This document shows, one piece after another, positions 54,945-64,000 of a DNA stretch of 64,000 nucleotides. The first letter of the stretch is position 1, and each line of letters begins with the position of its first letter. The translations under genes were made by a program, and so were the position numbers. This DNA is from Rhizobium sp. RCAM05350 (lineage in GTDB: Bacteria; Pseudomonadota; Alphaproteobacteria; Rhizobiales; Rhizobiaceae). The DNA lies in contig CP087974.1 of the NCBI GenBank assembly GCA_024426085.1, positions 372,001 through 436,000 on the forward strand. Direction: 5' to 3'. The notes under the pieces were generated by a model, which saw only the letters and a program-made list of their open reading frames with translations, searched no databases and had not been told where the DNA came from.

Positions 54945-56136
54945 ATGAACGGCGCGCTTTTCCTTCTGACGGTCAACTTCCTGATAGCGCAGCTTTTTTG
55001 CGTGTTCTTCCTCGTCATCTCCAGACGCAGCCGTATTCCCTCTGCTGGACGCTGGTTTGCCGCCGCTTTCGCCGTTGCATCGCTTTCGGCCATATTCGAG
55101 GTCGTCATCCGCTACGCCGATATCGATCGGTTTGCGAGTTTTGGGGCGTTCAGTTCTGTGCTCGGCGCGCTTATAATGATACGCGTTGGGCTTGGCCGGC
55201 TTTATGGCGTTCCGGCGAACGTATTGGCGATGACGGTGCTTTTCGGCGCCTCGCTGACGCTCAATCTGATGATCTATGATCTGCCGAGGGGGACATTTTT
55301 CCATTCGCTGGGCTATCAAATGCCATTTGCAATTGTGGAACTGATCTGCGCCATCGCGGTTTACCGGTCCGGCCGGCGCGAGACTGCCGACCGAATTTTG
55401 ATGGCGTTGCTGCTGCTCACGGCCGGGAATTTTGCCAGCAAGGTCTATTTTGCGGTGGCATTCAGCGGCGGTGACTCGGCGCAGGCCTATCTCGGCAGTA
55501 CCTATGCTCTGGTCTCCCAGAGCCTCAGTGCAGTGCTGGTCGTCTCCACGGGGCTGACATTGCTGGCCGTCATCGTCGTCGAAATCATGGATGATGCCAA
55601 GGCGAACTCCGAAATCGATCCTCTGTCGGGACTTTTGAACCGGCGCGGTTTCGACGCGAGAGTGAGCCAGATTCTTGCACGCCCGATGTCCGCCTATCCG
55701 CATTGCGTGATTGTGTGTGATCTCGATCACTTCAAGTCGGTGAACGACACCTACGGACATGCCGCCGGCGATCAGGTCATCCTGTCGTTCGGCCACATGC
55801 TTGCAGGGCATTCACCACCGGAGGCCATCTGCGCGTTTCGGCGGCGAGGAATTTGCCATATTCCTGCCGTCTACCGGCGAGGCAACGGGCTATCTGTTTG
55901 CGCAGGGACTGCGCAACACCTTTTCATCGCTTGTGATTGCCGGATTGCCAGACACCGTTCGCCTGTCGGCCAGCTTCGGCGTTTGTGCGCTTGCCGCACC
56001 GGGTGATCTGATCGCCGATGCGATCAAGGGCGCCGACGCTGCCCTCTATGATGCCAAAAAGAGCGGACGCAATCGGGTAAACCGCGCAGGACAGGCCACG
56101 ACCAATAGCCCGAAGGACTGGCACGCCCAGGCCTGA
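54945..56136 (+). CDS. Membrane-bound diguanylate cyclase (GGDEF), frame broken once
   Basis: About 397 residues. Six or seven hydrophobic helices occupy residues 1-215 (FLLTVNFLIAQLFCVFFLVI first), then a GGDEF domain beginning DPLSGLLNRRGFDARVSQ with CDLDHFKSVNDTYGHAAGD and the active-site GGEEF in RFGGEEFAIFLPSTG. One GC unit is missing at 55830-55835. It should make cyclic-di-GMP in response to a membrane or extracellular signal. No EAL domain. Confidence 0.85.
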
Positions 56137-56209
56137 AATCGGTTTTGTTGGAAGCGGGCCGGATGAATAGCCTGCCAGGACGCGTGAGCACCCCCGACAG
56201 ACCAGAAAA

Positions 56210-56922
56210 TCAGGCTATAGCTTGAAACCGCACTTTGCCTTCATGCAGGAAACAGGCCTTGGAGAAGACACCCATATCGAAGCGATTGGTCAGGCGGATG
56301 TCCTGCATGTCCGGCAGCGGTTTGCTTTCAGGATCATAGGAGCGGTCGATCTGGGACAGGAAAGCGAGGATGATCCCGGCCTTTCTTGCGAAAGCTTGAA
56401 GAGCGTCGAGTTGCTCTGAAAGTTCCGGCTTGTTTCTGCGCTGATCGAGGATTTGCAGATAGTCGATGACGGCGACCGTTCCACGGGGAGCGCCTGCAAG
56501 ATGACGGATGATATAGTCGGCGCTGATGTTGTCATCCGTGACGATCTCCATGACGTTGCCAAGGCCGGGTGTTTCGCCTTCCATGGACCGGATGCGCTGT
56601 CGGGTTTCGTGCTCAGTATATTCCAGTGTAAAGAAAACACCTCTCCTGCCACTGCGGACCGCATCGAGCAGGAGTTTGAGCCCCAGCAAGGTCTTTCCAT
56701 GTCCGGGGCGGGCGCCCAGCAATACGATGTCGCCATCGGAGAGGCGGGACAGGATGTCCCTTTCGCCGGAGTTGCTTACAGCTTGTGCAGCAAGCAGGCT
56801 CCATCCTACAAAACCTTCTTGCGCATGACGCGATCCAAGGCAGCATGCAGGGCGATTTTTTCATCGCGAGCCAATAGCTTGGCCCGGCGTTTCAGTTGGT
56901 AGATCGGGGCAGATAGCCTCAT
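56210..56922 (-). CDS. Small DnaB-like RecA-fold ATPase, frame broken once
   Basis: About 237 residues. The Walker A is GARPGHGKTLLGLKLL, the Walker B AVIDYLQILDQ, and FTLEYTEHE and LSQIDRSYDP match the DnaB helicase core; the N-terminal domain and linker of a true replicative helicase are absent, replaced by about 70 residues starting MRLSAPIYQLKRRAKLLARDEKIALHAALDRV. One base is missing near 56815. No phage genes are adjacent. Such short proteins are annotated in rhizobia as DNA helicase; the biochemical role is unknown. Confidence 0.72.
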
Positions 56923-57168
56923 CACGGAACCTCCATTGCGAGCAGGAAACGCAATCCCTCCTTATGCGGCGCTCGAACAGATGGCTCGATGATAGAAAAT
57001 ACCCCGTATGAACGATACTTCCCCGATTGGAGGGAGGAGGCGCGGGCCAAGCCTGTGCCCTGATCAATATCGCGAGTCGGAGAGGGCAACAAGACGGAGA
57101 CGTCTGGTCAAATGCGGCGGGTTCGCGGCGTTGCCAGTCAGATCGGCAATGCCGCGGCCTCAGCAAAA
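56923..57168. other. Gene-free spacer
   Basis: About 245 bases between the DnaB-like gene and the hydrolase terminator. Short open frames on both strands have no ribosome binding sites or recognisable similarity. It presumably holds the promoter of the DnaB-like gene. Confidence 0.45.
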
Positions 57169-57209
57169 AAATGGCACTCTGCGACGATTGAGGACGCAGA
57201 GTGCCATTT
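57162..57209 (-). terminator. Rho-independent terminator of the alpha/beta hydrolase gene
   Basis: A perfect 15-bp stem (57169-57183 with 57195-57209, AAATGGCACTCTGCG) and an 11-base loop; a run of T follows on the minus strand. It lies 70 bases after the hydrolase stop. Confidence 0.9.
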
Positions 57210-57281
57210 GAAAATCCTGGGGGTCAGGCAATGCCTAGATCGCCCATGTCGTGGTCGGTAAGGGGGCCAGCCCCTGTCGCG

Positions 57282-57959
57282 TTAGCGGATGCGCTTAGCT
57301 GCCGGTTCCGGCGTCAATTCGCCGTTCAGTCGCCGGTCGAGGTAATCCTCGCATTCAGCCATCAGCGTATCGACCTGGCCATTGAAGAAATGGTTGGCAC
57401 CTGGCACGGTCTTGTGGGTGATCAGGATGCCCTTTTGAGCCTTCAGCTTGTCGACGAGATTGTTGACGTCCTTTTCCGGAGCGACCTTGTCGAGGTCGCC
57501 GTTGATGATCAGGCCGGACGAGGGGCAGGGTGCCAGAAACGAGAAGTCATAGGTATTCGGCTGCGGTGCGATCGACATGAACCCCTCGATTTCCGGGCGG
57601 CGCATCAGAAGCTGCATGCCGATCCAGGAGCCGAAGGAATAGCCGGCAACCCAGCAGCTCTTCAGATCGGGATGCATGCTCTGCACCCAGTCGAGCGCCG
57701 AGGCGGCATCCGACAGTTCGCCGGCGCCGTGGTCGAATTCGCCCTGGCTGCGGCCAATCGAGCGGAAGTTGAACCGCAGCGTGGTAAAGCCGCGCTTCTG
57801 GAACATGTAGAACAACTGATAGACAATCTGGTTGTTCATCGTGCCGCCGAACTGCGGATGCGGATGCAGGACGATGGCGATCGGGGCGTTCTTCTGCTTG
57901 GACGGCTGGTAACGGCCTTCGAGGCGACCGGCCGGTCCGTTGAAGATGATTTCGGGCAT
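57282..57959 (-). CDS. Alpha/beta hydrolase
   Basis: 225 residues, intact. The oxyanion region VLHPHPQFGGTMNN, the nucleophile elbow AGYSFGSWIGM, Asp in LIINGDLDKVAPE and His in VPGANHFFNG form the catalytic set of the COG2945-like hydrolases, often described as dienelactone hydrolase-like. The gene is divergent from the suf operon. Substrate unknown. Confidence 0.85.
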   Translation of the reverse strand: MPEIIFNGPAGRLEGRYQPSKQKNAPIAIVLHPHPQFGGTMNNQIVYQLFYMFQKRGFTTLRFNFRSIGRSQGEFDHGAGELSDAASALDWVQSMHPDLKSCWVAGYSFGSWIGMQLLMRRPEIEGFMSIAPQPNTYDFSFLAPCPSSGLIINGDLDKVAPEKDVNNLVDKLKAQKGILITHKTVPGANHFFNGQVDTLMAECEDYLDRRLNGELTPEPAAKRIR

Positions 57960-58034
57960 TGGCTCTCCGGGCTTGATTCTGGCACTAAAAACCGGTTCTG
58001 AGTTGAAGCAGTCTTGACGAAAGCAGTCAGCTTT

Positions 58035-58063
58035 TCTAAAACTAGTTTAGAACCATTCAAAAC
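58035..58063. promoter_or_regulatory. Irr/ICE-like iron-control element upstream of the suf operon
   Basis: TTTAGAA-CCA-TTCAAAA (58047-58063) matches the described Irr box pattern TTTAGAA-N3-TTCTAAA at 13 of 14 defined positions, and it overlaps a perfect inverted repeat TTCTAAA-ACTAG-TTTAGAA (58035-58053). It lies 120-150 bases upstream of the first suf gene. Irr is the iron/haem-responsive regulator of rhizobia and the suf operon is a known member of that regulon in related species. Matching was by eye from memory of the consensus. Confidence 0.6.
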
Positions 58064-58183
58064 TTTGACACGGACTTTCCGTGGCGAGTGCTGTCTCTTA
58101 CGGCAAGCGAAGCGAAAAATTCAAGGAAAATGCACCAGCCGCATGCCTTTACATGGCAGCCGCCGGTACTTTGGCAAGGGAAC

Positions 58184-59349
58184 ATGGGACAAGAGCGCAT
58201 CTATATGGACTGGAATGCCACCGCACCGCTGTTGCCGGCTGCGCGCGAGGCGTGCCTGACCGCGCTCGATCTCCCGGGAAACCCGTCCTCGGTGCATGGC
58301 GAAGGCCGTAGAATCCGCACGTTGATCGAAAATGCCCGTCGTGACGTCGCGGCCCTTTGTGGTGCGGCATCTGCCAATGTGACTTTCACCAGCGGCGCGA
58401 CGGAAGCGGCCAACTGGGTGCTGACGCCGGATTTCCGGATGGGCAAGACGCCGATGACCATCGGCCATCTCTATATCTCGGCAATCGAGCATCCTGCCGT
58501 TCGCGAAGGCGGGCGGTTCGCCAAGGCCGATGTCAGCGAAATCGCTGTGACGCCGGCCGGTATGATCGATCTGGTTGCGCTCGAAACCGCACTCGCTGCG
58601 CACGACCGCCAATCCGGCCTGCCGATGGTTGCCGTGATGCTGGTCAATAACGAAACCGGCATCGTCCAGCCGATCGGCGATGTGTCCCGCCTGGTCAAGG
58701 CGGTGGGCGGCATTCTGGTCGTCGATGCGGTTCAGGCGGCCGGACGTCTGCCGTTGTCGATCGACGCGCTCGGCGCCGACTTCCTGATCATCTCGTCGCA
58801 CAAGATCGGCGGCCCGAAAGGCACTGGCGCTCTCATTGCGCGCGGCGAAATCCTGATGCCTTCGGCGCTGATCCGTGGCGGCGGGCAGGAAAAGGGGCAT
58901 CGCTCCGGAACGGAAAATCCGGCGGCTATTGCCGGATTTGGCGCTGCAGCCCGGTTTGCTGTCGACAATCTGGACGAGCGGATGAGCGGCGTCTCGGCAC
59001 TGCGCGACCGGCTGGAAACAGCGATTATCGCAGCGGCACCCGACGTCATCATCCATGGCCAGGGCGGCGAGCGCATCGGCAATACGTGCTTCTTCACGCT
59101 GCCCGGCTTGAAGTCCGAGACGGGGCAGATCGCCTTCGATCTTGAGGGGTCGCCCTTTCAGCCGGTTCCGCCTGCTCGTCCGGCAAGGTCGGCCAGAGCT
59201 ACGTTCTGTCGGCGATGGGGCACGATCCGCGCCATGGTGCGCTGCGGATTTCGATCGGGCCGTCAACGACGGAGACGGAGATCGGTCGCTGTGCCGAGGT
59301 CTTTGCCAAGGTCGCGGCGCGGCGCAGGCTTGTAGGTGCTGCGGCTTGA
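58184..59349 (+). CDS. Cysteine desulfurase (NifS/IscS-like), frame broken once
   Basis: About 388 residues from ATG 58184 (MGQERIYMDWNATAPLLP), with AAGGGA upstream. Class V PLP enzyme; the lysine is in IISSHKIGGPKGTGAL, and the mobile catalytic Cys loop reads SAGSACSSG after correcting one missing base at about 59145. It transfers sulfur from cysteine to the Suf assembly proteins. First gene of the suf operon and distinct from sufS at the end of the window. Stop at 59347-59349. Confidence 0.88.
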
Positions 59350-59363
59350 CTCTGAATTAAATT

Positions 59364-59383
59364 GCGGAAATTGAATTTTCCGC
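59364..59383. promoter_or_regulatory. Inverted repeat between iscS-like gene and sufB
   Basis: GCGGAAA (59364-59370) and TTTCCGC (59377-59383), exact complements around TTGAAT, in the 146-base gap before sufB. It could be an additional operator or an mRNA hairpin; no T-run follows, so a terminator is unlikely. Confidence 0.4.
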
Positions 59384-59495
59384 TTGGCAAACGGGGTGAA
59401 AATGCCCCTTAAGCCCACTACATAGGCGGTACAACGAACATTGTATCGGACTGACAAGCTGCCGGACCTTGTATCCGGCGAGATTGGAGAACGAC

Positions 59496-60968
<1,473 letters not shown>

Positions 60969-60973
60969 CGCTT

Positions 60974-61201
60974 TTGACCGAACGAAAAGAAATGGCAGCT
61001 GGAATGAAAGTCATGGCACTGGCCATTTTCGTTTCCATCTGCGGTTTCCTCGGTCTTGCTGGCCTTCTTAGTGATTGGCAGCTTGCGAAGACTATCGGGA
61101 TCGTATCGGCCGCTGCTCTTGCCGCCATTTTCTGGCTTAGCGCGGACGTCAAGAATGAGACTTTGGATCGCTTCCTGACCGGAAGAAAAAGACAAGATTG
61201 A
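60974..61201 (+). CDS. Small membrane protein between sufB and sufC
   Basis: 75 residues with a TTG start (60974), or 69 from ATG 60992 (MAAGMKVMALAIFV). Two hydrophobic helices (MALAIFVSICGFLGLAGLL and IGIVSAAALAAIFWLSA) and a basic C-terminus (RFLTGRKRQD). It fits between sufB and sufC with only 11-20 base gaps, so it is transcribed with the operon. I recognise no domain. Intact. Confidence 0.68.
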   Translation: MTERKEMAAGMKVMALAIFVSICGFLGLAGLLSDWQLAKTIGIVSAAALAAIFWLSADVKNETLDRFLTGRKRQD

Positions 61202-61212
61202 GAGATACTGCA

Positions 61213-61967
61213 ATGCTTGAAATCAGAAACCTCCATGCCCGCATCGCCGAAGACGGTACCGAGATCATCCGTGGTCTGAACCTGACCGTGAAGGCTGGCG
61301 AAGTGGCTGCCATCATGGGTCCAAACGGCTCCGGAAAATCGACGCTCTCCTATATCCTGTCGGGCCGCAGCGATTACGAAGTCACCGAAGGCGATATCCT
61401 TTACAATGGCGAGAGCATTCTCGAACTCGACCCGTCCGAGCGTGCCGCCAAGGGTATTTTCCTTGCCTTCCAGTATCCGGTCGAAATTCCGGGCGTCGCG
61501 ACCATGCAGTTCCTCAAGGTGGCTTTGAACGAGCAGCGGAAATTCCGCGGCGAGGACGAGCTGACGACGCCGGACTTCATTCGCCGCGTCAAGGAAGCCG
61601 CCGCCAAGCTGCAGATCAACCGGATATGCTGAAGCGTCCGCTCAACGTCGGTTTCTCCGGTGGCGAGAAGAAGCGTGCCGAAATCCTGCAAATGGCACTT
61701 CTTGAACCGAAGCTGTGCATTCTCGACGAAACCGATAGCGGTCTCGATATCGACGCACTGAAGATCGTTGCAGATGGTGTCAATGCGCTGCGCTCTCCGG
61801 ATCGCGCCGTGATCGTCATCACCCATTATCAGCGCCTGCTCGAATATATCGTCCCGGACACCGTCCATGTTCTCTACAAGGGCCAGGTCATCAAGTCCGG
61901 CGACAAGTCGCTGGCGCTCGATCTCGAAGCCAATGGCTATGCCGACATCATCGACGCGGCGGCTTGA
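61213..61967 (+). CDS. sufC: Fe-S cluster assembly ATPase SufC, frame broken once
   Basis: About 251 residues. ABC ATPase of the SufBC2D complex: Walker [11 protein letters not shown]-loop [12 protein letters not shown], signature [10 protein letters not shown], Walker [13 protein letters not shown] and switch His in [12 protein letters not shown] is missing near 61620-61622; restored, the join reads [14 protein letters not shown]. Provides the energy for conformational change that lets SufB/D accept iron and sulfur. Confidence 0.95.
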
Positions 61968-61978
61968 GGAGTACTGGG

Positions 61979-63247
61979 ATGAACATGCAAACGGCAATCA
62001 CGATGACAGCCGCCGAAACGGCCCTCGTCGATGCCTATACCGCCCAGATCGGCGAACTGCCCGGCGAAGGCGCCGTGCTATCGGCGCGCGATAGCCTGGT
62101 GGCGAACCTTCGGAAACAGGGCTTGCCGACACGCCGTGTCAAATCCTGGCACTATACGGACCTGCGCGCTTTTGCGGGCCGTTCCGGCTTTCGATCCGAC
62201 GGCATTCGCCGAAAGGGTTGATCCGCTGGTTCCGGGCTCTTCGGTTCTTGCTGTGCTGAACGGCAAGGCTGACACCAAGAACCTGCCTGCCGGCATCAAC
62301 GTTCGCTCCTATGCCGAAAGCCTGATCGATGGCGTTGCCGCTGCCGATCTGGTCGAACGCGATCAAGACGACGTGATCGGACGGATCAACGGCAGCTTCG
62401 TGCGCGACGGTTTCGAGATCGAAGTGCCTGAGGGCACCGAGCTGGAACAGCCGCTTGAGTTCCAGCTGGTACAAAGCGCCGGCCAGAGCCATTCGCGGTT
62501 TCCGGTTACCTTCGGCGCCAATTCCAAGGCAACGGTCATCGAGCGCCATCTGTCGGTCAGCGATGCCGCCAGCCTGGTCACCGTCGTCAGCGACCTGATC
62601 CTGGACGATGGTGCCGAAATCACCTGGATCATCCTGCAGCAGCAGGGTATCAGCGACAGCCATCTGGCCCAGGTCAATTTCGACCTCGGCACCAATGCCA
62701 AGCTCAGGCTGTTCATCATCAATGCCGGCGGCAAGCTGGTGCGCCAGGAGGTGCATGGCGTCACCACCGGCGAAGGCGCCGATTTCAAGCTGCGCGGCAT
62801 CAACCTGCTCGGTGGCGAAACCCATACCGATGTGACGTTCACGCTCGGCCATGATGTGCCGAACACGACATCGACGGAAGTGATCCGCAACGTCCTGTTC
62901 GACCGCGCCAAGGGTGTCTTCCAGGGCCAGATCCGCGTTGCTCCCGATGCGCAGAAGACCGACGCGAAGATGGCGTGTAACACGCTGCTGCTCTCCGACG
63001 ATGCCGATTTCTCGGCAAAGCCGGAGCTGGAAATCTTCGCCGACGACGTCCAGTGCGGCCATGGTGCGACTGTCATCGACATCAACCCGACGCATCTCTA
63101 CTACATGCGCGCCTGCGGCATTCCGGAAAACAAGGCGCGCCATGCTGGTCAACGTTCGTCGATGAGATCGTCGAGGAACTCGAGCATGAAGACCTGATCG
63201 AGACGCTGGAAACGATCATCGCCGCCTGGCTCGAAAAGCACGCCTGA
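61979..63247 (+). CDS. sufD: Fe-S cluster assembly protein SufD, frame broken two or three times
   Basis: About 423 residues from ATG 61979. SufD is the SufB paralogue and partner in the scaffold. Clear segments: SWHYTDLRALLRAV near the start, GLETLGHDV-like TFTLGHDVPNTTSTEVIRNVLFD, RIAPDAQKT-like RVAPDAQKTDAKMACNTLLLSDDADFSAKPELEIFADDVQCGHGATV, and ALVNAFVDEIVEELEHEDL near the end. GC units appear lost at 62164-62169 and at 63135-63140, plus one nearby. Follows sufC by 11 bases. Confidence 0.94.
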
Positions 63248-63260
63248 TTGGATCATTGAC

Positions 63261-64000
63261 ATGGAACACACGGTGCCGGTGCCTGCCTATGACGTCGAAG
63301 CGATCCGCAGGGATTTTCCGATCCTGTCGCGGACCGTCTACGGCAAGCCGCTGGTCTATCTCGACAACGGCGCCTCGGCGCAGAAGCCGCAGGCGGTCAT
63401 CGATGCCGTTTCCCATGCCTATTCCAACGAATATGCCAATGTGCATCGTGGCCTGCATTTCCTGTCGAATGCCGCGACCGACGCCTACGAAGGTGCGCGT
63501 GAAAAGGTGCGCCAGTTCCTGAACGCGCCTTCGGTCGACAACATCATCTTCACAAAATCCTCGACCGAGGCGATCAACACGGTTGCCTATGGTTATGGCA
63601 TGCCAAAGATCGGCGATGGCGACGAGATCGTCGTCTCGATCATGGAGCATCATTCCAATATCGTGCCGTGGCATTTCATCCGCGAACGCCAGGGCGCCAA
63701 GCTGGTCTGGGCGCCGGTCGACGACCAGGGTGCGTTCCATATCGACGATTTCGTCAAGTGCCTGACCGACAAGACCAGGCTGATCGCCATCACCCATATG
63801 TCGAATGCGCTCGGCACCGTCGTTCCGGTCAAGGAAATCTGCCGGATCGCCCACGAGCGCGGCATCCCCGTGCTGGTCGATGGCAGCCAGGCCGCCGTCC
63901 ACATGCCGGTCGATGTACAGGATATCGATTGCGACTGGTACGTGATGACCGGCCACAAGCTCTACGGTCCCTCGGGTATCGGCGTGCTCTACGGCAAGAT
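63261..64000 (+). CDS. sufS: Cysteine desulfurase SufS (partial, runs off the right edge)
   Basis: 246 residues of an open frame from ATG 63261 with no stop before the edge. Begins RRDFPILSRTVYGKPLVYLDNGASAQKP; the PLP lysine is in MTGHKLYGPSGIGVLYGK. The segment SIMEHHSNIVPWHF is typical of SufS rather than IscS, so this is the true SufS paired with SufE or similar, while the first operon gene is IscS/NifS-like. Starts 13 bases after the sufD stop. Intact as far as seen. Confidence 0.95.
   Translation, partial: MEHTVPVPAYDVEAIRRDFPILSRTVYGKPLVYLDNGASAQKPQAVIDAVSHAYSNEYANVHRGLHFLSNAATDAYEGAREKVRQFLNAPSVDNIIFTKSSTEAINTVAYGYGMPKIGDGDEIVVSIMEHHSNIVPWHFIRERQGAKLVWAPVDDQGAFHIDDFVKCLTDKTRLIAITHMSNALGTVVPVKEICRIAHERGIPVLVDGSQAAVHMPVDVQDIDCDWYVMTGHKLYGPSGIGVLYGK

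Overview
This window is GC-rich (about 60%) alphaproteobacterial chromosomal DNA. Gene content and order point to the Rhizobiaceae (Rhizobium, Agrobacterium or a close relative). The clues are the mannosylfructose pair mfpsA-mfppB, the purC-purS-purQ and purL-bolA-grxD arrangement, the iscS-sufB-sufC-sufD-sufS iron-sulfur operon, the ATPase zeta inhibitor and a DUF1127 protein. There are no rRNA or tRNA genes, phage genes, insertion sequences or CRISPR arrays. The content is mostly core metabolism, with some accessory transport and signalling genes.

Layout. 1-5.2 kb: end of an AraC/GyrI-type protein, the mannosylfructose operon, icd, an RHH protein and a DJ-1/PfpI protein (mostly minus strand). 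5.3-10.7 kb: a periplasmic protein, an RNA methyltransferase, murI, a GNAT protein, a HerA-like ATPase, then a cupin gene divergent from marR with two perfect palindromes between them. 10.9-14.4 kb: rpsD, glsA, ttcA and an inositol-monophosphatase-family gene. 14.4-17.1 kb: two tandem Bcr/CflA-type efflux genes. 17.4-25.7 kb: grxD, a small basic protein, bolA, purL, a MocR-type regulator, a DUF1127 protein, arsC, a lipoprotein, then purQ, a coiled-coil protein, purS and purC. 25.9-34.9 kb: zeta inhibitor, methyltransferase, a PAS-GGDEF-EAL protein, a hydrolase, a DUF2189 membrane protein, a PilZ protein, purB and a secreted/membrane protein pair. 34.8-43.6 kb: rpe, a P1 peptidase, a periplasmic binding protein, a flavin reductase, then a CoxD/CoxE/XdhC/MocA-type molybdo-enzyme maturation cluster and a TfoX protein. 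43.6-48.5 kb: NUDIX, a RhlE-type helicase, an M23 peptidase, a DUF455 protein and bcp. 48.9-58 kb: a very large AsmA/DUF3971 protein, tyrS, anmK, a diguanylate cyclase, a small DnaB-like ATPase and an alpha/beta hydrolase. 58.2-64 kb: the suf operon, cut by the right edge within sufS.

The main peculiarity is that more than half of the genes, including indispensable ones (icd, rpsD, purL, tyrS, sufB), are broken by one or more 1-2 base indels although the protein sequence continues intact in another frame. The indels fall into recurrent classes: a T between C and G (reads CTG, or CAG on the other strand, where the frame needs CG), loss of one GC unit from GCGCGC, and homopolymer length changes. 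This looks like systematic sequencing or consensus error, not decay. Spans below are therefore given for the reconstructed gene, and the probable frameshift points are named. Reconstructions rest on reading-frame continuity and remembered family sequences, not on alignments.

The most interesting biology is an Irr-type iron-control-like element upstream of the suf operon, the double operator between the cupin and marR genes, the molybdo-enzyme maturation cluster with no enzyme beside it, and three small proteins embedded in the pur, grx/bolA and suf gene groups.
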